Shown here: in pieces, positions 43,636 through 56,639 of the stretch | How the letters are laid out: every line of letters begins with the position of its first letter | How positions within the stretch are numbered: position 1 is the stretch's first letter | Origin: Acanthosoma haemorrhoidale | Taxonomy: Eukaryota > Arthropoda > Insecta > Hemiptera > Acanthosomatidae | Direction: 5' to 3' | DNA: 64,000 nt | Assembly: GCA_930367205.1 (NCBI GenBank) | Contig: OV884015.1 | Coordinates: 36,633,288-36,697,287, forward strand | Notes under the pieces: generated by a model | Database searches by the model: none | What the model saw: the letters and a program-made list of their open reading frames with translations, nothing else | Told to the model about the DNA's origin: nothing | Position numbers and translations under genes: made by a program

Positions 43636-44764
43636 CCTAATTTTTTCTTTGGTGTGTATGTCTATCTGTTCTAATTCTTAGCTCAATCTAGAGACATGAA
43701 CTTGTAAGGCAATGATGATGACTGTTAGATCTATAAATCATGTTTAATTATCATTAATTAATTACACGGCAATTAAAAAATAGTTTGAACAGAGGTTTCA
43801 TTTGGTGCCACAACGATGAAAACAAAAGCAACTCCGAGGAAAATAAAAAAGATTCAAATATGTAAAGTATTAATAAATTATAAAGATATAATTTAAATTA
43901 ATGATAACAAAAAAATTGTGCAAAACATCAATTTATTTTTTGAACTAAATCTGTTCATTTTCAAGTATTTATTTCACACAAATACCATTCAACGATTATA
44001 ACGTTTGATAATAAAATTCTATTTTTTTATTCATATTAAGATAAACAAATATATCTTACTATTTATTTATATTTGGTTTATTTATTTAAACATTTTTTTT
44101 CTATTTCATTTCCTGGCCTGGAAAAACGCCCCCAAATAGCTGAAAACTATTACATTATCATATCATATAGCATGTCCTACTGCAATTCAATTGGGAGTTA
44201 TTCATGGGTAGCTGTGCCCTATTGATTGTGAATATGATTTGATTGAATGGGACAAAAAAATATCGCTAGCAATCTGATTTATTTGATGTGACAAACAACT
44301 TATAAGTAGGAAATATTTGTTTACCTCAATTGGAATTAGGATAACAATTTTAGGAACGAATGGTTAAATTGTTAATTATGTTTATGTGCATCTACTGCTC
44401 CTTCCGATATCCTTAAAGTTTCAAATTTTTATTTTATTGCGACAGTTCACCTTCAAGGAATTATTACACTTAAATGCTATTAGCAATTTAACGATTACTA
44501 AAATTCCTAGTAAAATAAATGAAATTTCTTATCAAAATAAGGGTTAAAAAATATTTCTCGATTAGATTTTGTGAGTGTTTCATTGTTAATGCCATTTGTG
44601 CGTAGGCACTGTTCAAAGGTGAACTGTTGTGGTTTGAAACAAAATTAAAAAAAGATACCTACAATAATGCTTTCTCTTATAATTTTTTTTACCATTAAAG
44701 AAGAAGGGTCATCAAATAAAATGATGATTTTCAATCAAAAAATAAATATTGTGCTACCATTTAT
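43636..44764. other. gene-free AT-rich stretch
   Basis: Nothing recognised. Confidence 0.4.
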
Positions 44765-44905
44765 TAAGAATGGTATCGAGGCCTGCATTGATGACATTAA
44801 TTATGTTTACTCCAGCGGATGCAATTAGCATTGAAGTCACCAATCCCCAGCTCATATTCTTTTAAAGTATGTGAGCTCATATTCTCATATTATGATTAAG
44901 TATGT
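44765..44905. promoter_or_regulatory. candidate conserved non-coding island 8
   Basis: Dense set of transcription-factor-like cores in 80 bp: TGATGACATTAATTATG (Meis/Hth-like TGACA and homeodomain TAATTA) near 44790, TGTTTAC (forkhead) near 44805, and GCAATTAGCATTG near 44821. Balanced composition, no ORF, no repeat. AGCTCATATTCT is repeated at 44851 and 44874. Enhancer identity is inferred. Confidence 0.32.
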
Positions 44906-44949
44906 GTTAGGCATGGTGGTATTCACTTGGCTCAGTACTAATAATGGAA

Positions 44950-45400
44950 ATGGTCAGGAAATTACTCTTTGGCAGGTAAACTTTCCTGTGCCCCGAAGAC
45001 CAAGTAATTGCCCCCTAGACCAGGCCGTATAGACTTCATCCCCCGGATGTGCGGACACTCGGATGAAGATGAGGACGGCTCTCACCAGGGGATGTTGCTG
45101 AAAAGGAGCTGTGGGGGGTCGGGCTATAGACAAAGGAAAGAATGCAGCGTACCACACCCACATACCACGCCCCACTCCAAGTCCCATTCTCCAGCTGTAT
45201 GTACAATTGGCTTCAGCTCTGAGCATAACCTGCCGGCTACCTTAAAACCATTGAATCAAGCATTTGCGTCCACTGCTAGTTTGAGCTGGGTGCTTACAGT
45301 AGAGTTATCACATTCAATCCGGTTCATCTCAATATTCCAACCCTGAGTGTAAGGCTCTAAGAATTGAACAGCTAAAAGAATTGTTACCATCTCCCTTTCT
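44950..45400. other. unassigned GC-rich island with open frames on both strands
   Basis: Open frames: plus 45008-45346 (112 codons, starts MPPRPGRIDF) and minus 44954-45226 (90 codons). Neither has a recognisable domain. Composition is far above the local GC level. It could be a regulatory island, an exon of an unknown gene or an old repeat; the sequence does not decide. Confidence 0.3.
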
Positions 45401-45559
45401 TGCATTGTAATCAGGGTCTGATGCAGGCATAAATACTTTGACGAAATGACGTCCACAAATACATTTTATAAAAATCCACCATATTTCTTTCATCAATCTA
45501 AGCATTCATTGAGATATCCCAACAAACACATCTACTCAATTAAGGAAAAACGCTATCTA

Positions 45560-45740
45560 CATCCACCGCCTCACATGTGGGACTGTGGTGCCTCCTGGGC
45601 CTGGGCCCTTGGTTCTGCTTTCGTCTTAGTTCTCTCTCGGGTTCACATCGGTTGACTGTCCAGATTAGTTTAAATACTGGAAACAACGGAGTTGATGAGC
45701 TAGTGGTTTTACGTCGAAATAAACACCACCAACCAACCAT
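45560..45740 (+). mobile_element. possible retroelement 3' end with ACC/AACC tail
   Basis: GC-richer DNA leads into GTTTTACGTCGAAATAAACA (near 45707) followed by CACCACCAACCAACCATC. A near-terminal AATAAA followed by a short simple repeat tail is common for non-LTR elements and SINEs. Only the end is suggestive; no coding match. Confidence 0.3.
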
Positions 45741-46495
45741 CTAAATTTACGGATAACAATGAACATCCACTATGTCAGTATTCAAACACTTCTTATTATA
45801 TTCATTTGTGTTTCTCCCTTCCCTTAAAAATTTAAATCAGGTATGATGGTTTTGTAACAAGTATCGTTTTTGTCATCAAGCCCCTAAGGCAAACACTGGT
45901 TGAGAAGAAGTTGTAAACAAAATTATAATGATTTCTTGATATTTCCACTTTGTGAAGAAAGAAATTCAAATTACTACACTACCCAGTATGACAAAAATTA
46001 TATTTTTTTTTATTAGCAAGTAGCTAATTATTTAATGACACTTAATCATCGTTCATAGGGTTGATAGCACCTTTCATGTCATTCGTTTATAGAATCGAAT
46101 CTTCATGTTATTTCATGTCTCTGGATCAACAAAGGATTCTGAATGACTAGAAAATATAAGGTGGTCTGGTAAAAAAATAAATAAATCCATAATTAACAAT
46201 TTAGCATTCGTCTACATTATCATGGAGGAAATATATATTACGGATAACGTTCAAAATGGTAACAAGGTGTAAAATTACAATTTTTCTCTTTCTTATAAAT
46301 AATTGAACTAATGAACTCTCTCTTTGGGACCGGATTAGTAATAATTTAATCGATGTTTTAATACCAAGAGAATCAAACATTTTCTTTAAATATTTTTTAT
46401 ACATTCCAAATATAAACCGTTATAATACCCGTTCGAAGATGTAAGTGATTTATTCAGTGAATGATATTTTTTCAAACCTATTTAAGTATATTGTT
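45741..46495. other. gene-free AT-rich stretch
   Basis: Nothing recognised. Confidence 0.4.
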
Positions 46496-46600
46496 TAAAG
46501 CGACCGTTAACGGTTTCAACGCCCACCAGGCGCTGCACTACTGACCCGCCAAGCGCACACATTAACCAATAAGAAAGGCACCCGTTTAAAAAAATATCTT
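46496..46600. promoter_or_regulatory. short CpG-containing island with palindrome and CCAAT
   Basis: Perfect 12-bp palindrome ACCGTTAACGGT at 46503-46514 (two Myb-type CCGTTA cores back to back), then a CpG-containing GC-rich stretch and TTAACCAATAAG (CCAAT box) near 46562. No ORF or downstream gene seen, so promoter function is only a possibility. Confidence 0.28.
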
Positions 46601-49139
46601 GAAGAACTTTGCACTCGAATGTTCGAAGTTAAACTCTTAATAGGCTTTAAATCGCAGTAAAGATATTACAACTTTACTATCATTATTTCATTCAAATCCA
46701 GATCTTTAATTTGAAACTACTTGTAAGTTGGTTTTAATAATTCAATAACTGATTTTACCTAGATCATCAGCTGGAGTTTACATACTTAATACTAATAAAT
46801 ATTAATGGATAATGTTATCTTTTTATTACAGGTATTGCTTAATTTACTGGCCTTAATTATATTTCATGAGGTTACTTTTATTTATGGCGAATCATGAGCA
46901 TCGAGTAAAACTTCTAAGCAAAACACCATCCTTGTATATAAAATTGGGGCTGCAAAAAAAAAAATGTGTTAAACTTTTAACCATTTTGATACCATTTTTT
47001 AAATTTCCGAGACATTTATTATACACAAAAGTGCACATGAAACGCCTCTAGTTTCTTAAATACTTATTAAATTACTGTGAAAAACCTACTTCGTTTCATT
47101 TGATAAAAATACTTTATTCTTCCTCTGAATAAATCTGGATAATACCTTCGGATTTATTTTTAGTCAATTGTCTTTAAATAGTATTCAACAAAATTTAAAT
47201 ATTAAATAAGCTATGTCTTGAGAAAGCTTAAATCATGACTTTACCCGAGGAAATCATTTAGGGATAGACATGTTTCATCTAATTATAACTATAAATATTT
47301 ATATGTCTTCGTAATATTTAAGTGAATAAATGGGGCTCTCATGTAAAACTCCTTAATGCAAAATTTCATTTCAGCTTCAACAGGGAAACTCAGTAAGACC
47401 AGAATGGGACAGGCAGATAGTCACACGGAATTGATAAAAAGACCACCAAAAATGTTAATAACTGGATTTAAAATGCTATTAAACTCTGTTTGATTCTTAA
47501 AAAAATGTGCAAAAAACTCCCATTCACAAGAAATTGATTAAAAATGACAAAAGCATGGAATCTGAACAGAGAGTGCTTAAGGACAAAAGCAGGAGATCGT
47601 AAAAGAAGAAAGTGGTTGTCTTTTTATAGAAATGCATATACCTTGTGATAGGAAACCGGGCATCAAAAATATGTCAATGTTGTTAAACTAAAACTCTTGA
47701 AGGAATATCAATTAATTCAGATTTATTAATAAAATTGACCTTTTTAAATCCATTCATAACCTCTGTCCTACTAAATAATCATATTGCATAAGCCTACCAC
47801 GAGATTCCCCCTCAAAGGCATTCGGTATTTCTTCTGTAGGAGTGAACTTGAGATATGATCTTTCTTTATACACTTGCAGAAAGAAAATAATCACTTAGCA
47901 TACTTAGGAGATAGTGATAGAAGTTGAAGTTTATTTTGAAGGTGGTTATTCGGGGTTCATGTCTGTACTTACAACAACAAACATCATCCTGATGAGGATG
48001 AATTTGAAGATACTCACTCCGTTTGGTTTTGCAAGTATTCAAGGAATATTCCTTCTTCCATTTGATACTCACCGGTATATTATCTCTAAACAGCTTCCAA
48101 ATAGTTCAAACGGGAACTGCCTGGTTTTCCAGGGCAACTGGTGAAGAAATGATTTCGTGGATACTGCGGTATCCTTATTTATTTCTAGGTCAAAAGCTCC
48201 TTGACAGATTTACTTACAAAAGACGAATTCATTATAAGGCACCTTTTCCAAATGTCCAAATCGTTACCACTGATTCTATAATGCCTCACCTGGGTTCGTC
48301 GTGACCCTAAGCATAGTTACTATTATTATAAAATACCATTCCCCAATAGTGATTGGTTGCCCATAAACAGGAGCTCATCGTGTCCTACCATCTGCTAGCT
48401 CACGAAGATTGTGGGTTATAGATAACAAATTGTGGCTATGAAGATGTGAATAAAGTCCCGAAGATCCTCCGCAAGAGAAGATTCCGTTGAAATTTCACCG
48501 AATTTTCAATCTCTGACTCCAGCGATCCGGAGTGAGCAATCTCCGTCAATCTGCAAGTTATGTTATCTTTAATATCCCAAAAGGGGTTGTGGGGAATAGC
48601 CTTGAAGTGACAAACAATCATGTTCAGAGCAGAGCTTCATTTCAGTGAAAGAGCAAATGTTTTAATTAAACGTCTAAGCTCCCTGGACAATACTTCCCCC
48701 ATGGAATTGAGGATTGGCTAACCGGAAATGGAGTTCTCGACTACTTGTTCAATGGAATGAATCATAAAATTGTCTACCCTTGATGTACCTGATCATAAAT
48801 CCAAGGGGTTCGAAATACCGAGGCTAAGTGTACATCCCTCTCAAAATCTGTTCACCCTTTGACGCCTTCCCTGACTAATCTTGCATAAACTAAATAACTA
48901 TAAAAATGTATACTCGGTTTTACTTTACAAAAATATTACTAACCTACTCTATTTTAACATTATAAATTCCGAACATAATTGACTAGCAGAATCACCCGAA
49001 ATTGCCTGGGATAATTATTGTATTTTTCATTTTTTTCTTTCCAAAACTCTTTAACGTGTAAAACTGCAGTTTTTGTTTCTATGACATTTTAAAAGGATCA
49101 AATTCCAACTTTTTGCGAGTATATTAATTCCAATACGTC
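46601..49139. other. gene-free stretch
   Basis: A balanced part at about 47870-48640 has overlapping frames (47914-48144 and 48023-48304 on plus, 47866-48072 on minus), none with a known motif. It includes GATTACA-free, non-repeat DNA and could be regulatory. The rest is AT-rich. Confidence 0.3.
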
Positions 49140-49738
49140 TATAATGGTTTGGGACACCACTCTTCCGATTCCTACACACTAGCACAATAACTCGACTCCA
49201 GAGCTTCCAGAACAAAATCCTGCGCACGGCACTATGGCATACCCCTTATCGTGATATGAAGGCTCCCGACATCCACGAAAAGTTCGAGGTCCCCACCATC
49301 ACCTAAGCCATCCAAAGAAGACACATCAAGTTCTTTGACTCGATGAAACATAGCCAAAACCCTCTGTTCCTAGACATGACACCCCCACCGCTACCGGCAA
49401 GATGGCAACATTCAAGATCTGGTAAAGCAGGCCAAAAAATGGTGGACATCACGGCGCTTGGCCCACCAACAATAAGCCTCTAACGGGCACCCAACACTGC
49501 TATCCGACTAAATAAGACTGCACTACATGCCTAGAGGGACTCTAGGCCCAGCCACCAGTGGACTCTCACCACTGTACCGAAACAATCAACCTCTACCGAG
49601 GCTTCCCACACTCCTTAATTCCCTAACACCACATTCCAGCAGGTACTCCTAGTACAAGGATCCGCTCAACCCAAATATTCCTTTATTTTTCCCTCATCCT
49701 TAATCTTATAATTAGAGAGCTAAGGGGGAAAAAAATGG
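49140..49738 (+). mobile_element. family C Jockey-like 3' fragment
   Basis: Near-identical over long stretches to 41151-41740: the ORF2 end (GTTTGGGACACCACTCTTCC near 49147, 'RRHIKFFDSMKH' near 49316-49350, 'VDITALGPPT' near 49443-49475) and the 3' UTR to GAGAGCTAAGGGGG and a short A-run at about 49732. A TAA inside the coding part (about 49304) and small changes inactivate it. 5'-truncated at about 49140. Target duplication not clear (AATGG on both sides is too short to trust). Confidence 0.92.
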
Positions 49739-50519
49739 CTATCGTAGTGAAGATATTTAAATCCCAATTTTCAAAGATGATAGCTTCAGATTAAAATATT
49801 TCATAAACAATAAGCTCTGGTATGTCAGAACAAATACTCACGCAAACGAAATTTGAAGATTGTTGCATTGAGATAGTGGAAAATAAATAGGTTAGAAGGG
49901 AATAAAGGAAAAAAATTGCGCAATTTTCGTCTGTTTTGGAGTTTTAACAAAAAAACATTGAAATTTTAACACAAATTATGAATGAAATTTTTCTCTTCAT
50001 ATCCCCTTGTTATTTAAAATTATGGACTTCAATACAGATTCTATATAAATGAATCTATTTACCATAGGTCAATATTATATGTCCTATAGGTAGGCTACAT
50101 ACAATTTTACACTGTGATTAATTGATCTGTCAATGTTAAAACTAATTAAAATTGTTCAAAACAACAATTTATAACAATGTAAAATGATAAAAATTTACAT
50201 CTAACAAAAGGAACAATACAACATTAAACAAATTGCTATGCAATTTAAAATTTCATAAAACTACATAAAAATATAATTAACAGAATTTTATTATCTTATT
50301 CAATTAAACTTATCCTATATTTAGAGATCTAACTTATTAATATTTACAGTAACTCCACTTCATCTTCATACTACGATGTTTTATCTTAAGGATCTAGCAC
50401 AGATCTGCTTATTTTATTTCGCGCAGCTTATAATAAAAGCAGCCCTCAGGACATTTGATGGTGGGAAGAAGAGTCGCTTGGTCATTGAAATGTTTTATGT
50501 GACCTGATACAGGGATACA
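49739..50519. other. gene-free AT-rich stretch
   Basis: Nothing recognised. Confidence 0.4.
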
Positions 50520-51140
50520 GTGATACAGGTCAATGTAATCTATGGCAAACGAATTGAATACTGGTGAGCGGGTGGTTAGGAACTCCGCGAGATGTTGGCC
50601 ATGGCGGAGAGAGCGCGCTAATAGACCCTGTCAGCGCTCGCCGTTCTTCTCTTTATCTCCTCTCTGTCATCTTCCTCCCGCCAAAGGATTCCCACTTGGC
50701 GGCCAACATTTCTCAAAAAACAAAAGGACGAGGAAGGAGATAAAAAAAGGAGGATGAAAAGCTAACTAGGACCACCCCTAAGTGGACTGGTGGTAGGTAA
50801 TGGGGCCGACCTAATAACTATATCACCGTTCCGGTGCATGCTCTAATGGCTTCGTGGACAAATTAGCTCCTGTGGCCGAATCCACCGCGGGATTCCTATG
50901 CTCAAGGGAGGTCTCTTCGGAGGAATCGTGGAAAAAATCTACCATTGAGGGGGGGAGGGGTCAGTCAAAGGCCGTTGCTGGCAAGATAAATGACAGAGCG
51001 GCGTTTCCTTTCCTGTGTCAGAGAGTCCATAAGGAATAAATGATGACTAAAGATCACCGGCCAACATTTGCAACAGACCCGAAGATGGGTGACCGCACCC
51101 ATTTTTCACGCTGGATTCAGATCTGAGACCGATTTTCCCC
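50520..51140. repeat. unassigned GC-rich block, partly related to the 38.9-kb repeat
   Basis: About 50810-50852 (CTAATAACTATATCACCG...GTGCATGCTCTAATGGC) resembles 39012-39065. The block also has CCATGGCGGAGAGAGCGCGC near 50602 and CCGCCAAAGG/CACTTGGCGG near 50679-50702. Plus-strand frames of 71 and 61 codons (50542-50757, 50854-51039) lack domains. Probably an old dispersed repeat, class unknown. Confidence 0.35.
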
Positions 51141-52149
51141 ATCAAGCAGGAATATTCCCTTATACTCAAACGCTAGTTTTCGCATATTTCACTACGCATT
51201 AGAGGGCACTACAATAAACGCAAGGACAGATATAAGCATTAAATCAAAATGAGAATGCAAAATAAGTTTATATTAAGTTGCCAGAGTGGGTGAGCTCGAA
51301 TCGTATTAAGGAACAAGAGTTGGTCATACTCTAATCACGAACGAAGTCGGCATTCTCCATTAGAAAAACCTTTTGTATTTTCTATATCAAGCTTGGGTAA
51401 TCTAAATTAGTGCTAATAATCCTCATTTTTAATTGACCAATTCATTATTACCCCTGATTTTCTAAAGTACCTATCACTTAAAATGATTTATTATGCGATT
51501 TCTGAAAAAAAAAAAAACGTGATTGAAAAACAGAGCATTATGCGTTGAAAATACTCCGAGATTGTCCACGATGTCTGATCCCGTTGTCATTATTGTGCCC
51601 TCTATTTCGAGCTGAAATTTGCAGTGTCTATTAAATTGTAACAATTCATATAAAATATGACAGAATCATCGAAGGCAAGCGAGCTTGTGGGAAGATTCAG
51701 TGTGCAATTGTATGAATGTTGGTATAAACTGTACATATTGAGTCAGTGGAATCGTGTTTAAGATATGAATGGGCTCTTAAATCACAAATATAAATGCTGG
51801 ATCATCAGCAGATTGTAGTTTCACAAATAAAGAACATTTTAAAGATAGTTCAAATAAAAACACTCGAGGATGTAAACATTTTTTTTTTAAATAATTAAAA
51901 ATAATGGTCAGGATATTAATCATGTGATCAATTCTTGTGAGGCATCGAACCACATTTTTTATATTATTTTTATGAATAGTGGTACTCAAACAGAGACACT
52001 TGTATATAGGTACTTACCTATACATATATATATTATGCGGTAGAGAAAATCTTGGCGGGGGGGGTCCTCATGCTACTTATTTTTGATGATTATCATTTTT
52101 TGAAGGCGAAATAATTCGTTCTATTTTTGACTAATACCCTCCCGACTCA
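51141..52149. other. gene-free AT-rich stretch
   Basis: A- and T-runs only; no gene or repeat recognised. Confidence 0.4.
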
Positions 52150-52565
52150 GTTCGAAGAATGATTACAATAGATTTTACATGATCGATGCTAACTGCTAAC
52201 ACGGTCCGACAGTTGAGTGCCGTAAGTCATGCGATCTTGCCACAAAAGCTACCGGGGTCATTAAATGACTCATCATATTTCGTGACCCCGATATCGACCT
52301 ACTCCTCTTTGAACATTTACCACTTTTTCTTTTATAGGCAACACGCACTTGGGGATATTTTTACCTTCAAGGGCACCTCCTCTCTCACAGAAGGGGAAAT
52401 ACTGGACAAAGCGTAGCTGCACGACATTGAAACCCTCCGATGATGGTGTGGCGACATCGCCCGTGGCTATTAGACGATGAGCAATAGCTGCGGCGAACAC
52501 TAATGACATGAGCTTACTGACTCGTGAGTAAAACCAGCTATTAGTGACAAAACCACTCGATAGAA
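52150..52565. promoter_or_regulatory. candidate conserved non-coding island 9
   Basis: Balanced non-repeat block. GGGGTCATTAAATGACTC (near 52255) and CGTGACCCCGATATCG (near 52280) form an inverted pair of nuclear-receptor-like half-sites (GGGGTCA/TGACCCC). A 13-base near-palindrome GTCATTAAATGAC is embedded. The 102-codon minus-strand frame crossing it has no domain. Regulatory role inferred. Confidence 0.3.
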
Positions 52566-54757
52566 AATTGCCTCGTACCATTTTAGGTCATAATTAAGTC
52601 GTAATAATTTTATTTTATTTACAACTTCCTTTATTTTTCGTTTACTCTTAAATATCATTATACGCCTTTTTTTTTTTTTTCATTTCCCATTACACTTCTT
52701 TTGCGTTTTTGCCTCGTGTTTCTTAATGGTCTCTTCCAGGGACAACTAAACTGAACTTATAATTACTGAACAGGTCTGAGGACGTAATTGAGACTTGCTA
52801 CGTGAAAAAAAAAATCAAGATATTGGAATGCTTCTTTCTGCGGGAAAGTTTATTTCTGCGTGCCTAGATAGAGTAAATCTATGCCCAATCTATAATATTT
52901 GAATAAAAAATTGTCTTCAAATAATCGCTTTGTAGAAGTAAGAAGTTTAATTTTCAATCATATACAGGACCAGTTCTCTCTGTTAGGTAAGAATGTCTTG
53001 TTCGAATGTGTTCTATGATAATGATCGTAAAACGATCCGCTCAACGTAAATTTGTATTGTAAATCAAGCAATTTCCCATATTTCTCTGATTATTATGTAT
53101 AGCAAGTTATTACAGGTGAGTTTTGCACTCAAACGTGAAACATGTTGGGCTCGTTATAAGATGCCTCAAGTCTTGCTACGATGCAATTGTATAATTTCCA
53201 TGTTAGCGAAAGTCTGCCTAGATAGTTAAAATTCAAATTAACGTTGTTGTTTTTCAAAAAAATATGTTTCATACATTTTGATAGAGGTTGAATGCGAACA
53301 CTGCGCACCAATATGAACTCCAATTACCTACTTCTTCTAAAAGTGGATCTTAATCGAAGATTTCTGTTTCCTATTTCTAACTTAAATTTCTTCGGGTGAA
53401 CTATAACATTTAATTCTTTAAACCGGAGTAAAGTAGTGTTATTTTTTATAGAGATCCTCAGCTGGAGGTAACCGCCTTACTGGAGGTAATATTCTCATTG
53501 ATAAAGCCTGTATGTGACATTTTCCCTAGGCGTAGTGGTGAAACCCACACCTAAGAAACCACGAAAATTTAGTGAAGTTGTTATTGGTCTTGTAAATGAA
53601 TTGACCAAATATGTCTCATTAAAATCAGTTGTTAATAACAATTGTCACACTATGTTTAAACTTTCTTTTCTTGTTACATGGGTACTTGTTAAAATGGGTT
53701 GCCACCAGCGTAGGGCTTATTGATATTTTTTTAAGGCTATAGGTAAATATTACAAAATGTCGACCAATAGGAGGTGGTAATAGTTCGAAGGAATCAAAAT
53801 TACAAACTGTTGTAATACGAAAAACTAATTAATAAGCTAAATGATTTAAAAAATAAAATGGAAAAAAAATTTGAGGAAAATAAAAATGATTTTAAAAAAA
53901 ATGGACGGTACATTTGATAGCTTAAAAATAAAAGCCAATTAAACGAAACATTTCATCGAAAACATGAAAAACAAATTTGAAAATTTTGTAAAAATAATTT
54001 AATCACTAAACAAAATGAAAGCGATAAAGAAAATTTACCATCCGTGCACGCGAAAATGAAGAAAAAGTAATTGTGGAACCGGAAGAAAACAGTAGAAATA
54101 CAACCGGTGAATTTTGTAGAACACGGAATGAGTCAAAATTGCGAATAAGATTTTAAGGACTTTGTGTAATTACATTGCAAAAAAAAAATTGCATGATATC
54201 AATTAATCAAACTTCTTATTTATAGGTCAAACAGGGAAGTCGTAATTGGCGCGACAGTCAGACTAACGCACGCGATGCTTTTTGAAGACAACTTATCTTT
54301 AATAATTAGGCCAATTTGTTATTGCAAGTATCTAGTATCTGTAATATAAATTTAAACGTTTTTTTTTTGGACTGGGTAACTTGACGTATAACGTGACTGA
54401 CACTAATACAGTGTACACTATTACAGTTGGTTCATCTCCTTCATTCATATAAGTTTTATATATTATTCACCGGTCAAACGATGTCGAAAAAATCACACGT
54501 GGAAAGGACAGTTTCGAAGAATATTTCAAATGTCCTGAGTCCAATTAAAAAGTATTAATAACTTCAAAGAAAAACTTGGAGATAGCGTAGCTAGGAGAGA
54601 TAAGAAAATTCTTCCAGCATGTCATCAGCTGGCCCATATTTATGCCCTCGACGACACCATGCAAATTAATATATATTGTAATATTGATAAGTCTCTTTCG
54701 TAACCACATATCTTAAATTTAATAGCCTCACTATTCTTTTAATATATTTTTATTTTT
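52566..54757. other. gene-free stretch with decayed coding-like fragments
   Basis: At about 53815-54150 a Lys/Glu/Asn-rich, stop-broken reading (KLNDLKNKMEKKFEENKN) suggests a former coiled-coil gene or gag, unidentified. At about 54480-54555 there is a short frame starting MSKKSHVERTVSKNISNVLS, also unidentified. Otherwise AT-rich. Confidence 0.3.
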
Positions 54758-55023
54758 TTTATAACGGGTAATATAATTGGACTACATCACGTTGGTATAG
54801 ACTTTTCTTTACTCAACAATCTTCATTCGTCTTCTCTATATCTAACTCGAAATCAGACGTTCATTTACGCCGAACCCGCTGCCGACAATCCAATATTACA
54901 TAATTCCTTCGTCGTGATCACAATATCCTTATGGAACTCCCTTCCACCCTCCATTCACCACACTCCTTCATTAAATACGTTCAGAACAAGATTATTTTAT
55001 AATTTTTCACCTTATATAAAATA
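54758..55023 (+). pseudogene. C-terminal end of a non-LTR retrotransposon ORF2 (CR1/L2-like)
   Basis: Open frame of about 88 codons ending in TAA at about 55023: DFSLLNNLHSSSLYLTRNQT, then 'AADNPILHNSFVVITISLWN', 'SLPPSIHHTPSLNTFRTRLF'. The 'SF....I.LWNSLP......SL..F...L' pattern is typical of the end of CR1/L2/Jockey-type ORF2. The RT core is not found upstream, so this is a truncated relic. The clade is uncertain. Confidence 0.65.
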
Positions 55024-56639
55024 AGTAGATGCAGTGCTAAAAAATGAGTGTCCACTTTTATAACGTTCTAATTATACAATGTAGGTTACGATCTTAATAT
55101 ATAATGTATATCTGTAATGTTTGAGAAAAGAAGTATATATCAATAATTGGTCAAAAGAAAATCTCTATTTTTTTGGCCCAATAATATAAAAAATATCTAA
55201 GATATTATTATTCATTTCTTGTTATTTAAAAATAATTAAAATCAATAAATGTTTGCACTGAAAATTTTGAATCTATGATTTATACCTATTTTACATTACA
55301 GATATGTACATAGGGCTTCTTTTTTTTCTTGTGTTTAAATCTAGGTATTGAAGTAGTTCCAAATTAAATTGAACTACTCAGAACTATGAAAAACAACTAA
55401 AATTTTTAAATCAAAAATAACATACACGAAGTACTTTAAACTATTAATCCTAACAAATTAACTAATAATATTTTACTTTATCACTTGCACCATAAAACTA
55501 AGGGATTTTATCTAATTGATTAATTAATTAGTTGTTTTTTTTTCGTAAATATAAATTGCACAAAGTTTTTAAGTCTGAAATTGATATGGATGGATTATTT
55601 TCGGTTTTAATAGATCGATCTGATGGCATGGACATTTCCCATAGAGTATTTCTGAATAAAACCCGTTTGGGTAAGTATGAAGAGATATGGAGTACCTCAG
55701 AAAGAGAAAGTCACGCTGGGGAGGCGTACCCGTTCTAATTAGAAATAATCGATACGGAGAAGTGACAGTAAATTGTAAAAGGTGGTTTGTTGCTGCAATG
55801 GTTTTCGTTAGCTATTCAGCCACAGTTATACTTGTTGCATTTATGCTACGAGGTTATACGAATAAATAATAAGTACGAGGAAATACGAAGTATGAGGACA
55901 CTCGCGTCAAATAGTTTGACCATTCTCAAACTGCACATATTCGTCATCAACATCTCTCTTCTCAAAACAATTAGAAAAACCGACAACCTCTCATTTATAC
56001 CATATCTTAACAACTGCCCCTCTCTAGAAACTACAAACTCCTGTTCCAGAGCGTTCCTCTTAGATGTTCCAATTACTTTCATACTTCCTGCTGTTACATT
56101 CACTTGTTTATGATTAAAATTTTTTCTAATTTATTTTATATAATAAAATAATCCTTCTTTAAAATCACTTCTTAAAAGTAACATTACAATATATATATTT
56201 TCAAGATTCTTTTCTCTTATTTCTTTTTAGTGTCATATTGTTTTTCGTTATTTTCTTATTGATCAACTTTGTAATTTTAGAGTAATAATAATGAAATCAA
56301 ATTGTTATTATATTGGTTATTATTTGTTTCGCGGTTAATGTAGTAAAATAATTAATTAATAAATAAAGTAGTAAACAAATAATTGGTTGTTATGCTTTTT
56401 CTGTGATAGCAAAAAATTAGTTAATCTGTGATTTACCATGGCAGTTTGTAACAGTCCAAAGTAAAAATAGTAGCAGAAATAGCACTGAGGGAAGTATTGA
56501 ACTACTGCATGAGTACTTCCTACTATTATATTTACCCATTAATGGTAAATTTTGTATTTATTTTGGCATATATTTTATCAAATGTTTATAGCAAGTATGT
56601 TTATTCGGGAAGGTATAGTCGAAAAAATGTGTTAAGGGA
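55024..56639. other. gene-free AT-rich stretch
   Basis: Open frames at 55532-55738 and 55787-56113 are unassigned. A pyrimidine-rich part lies at 55930-56110. No repeat end recognised. Confidence 0.35.
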
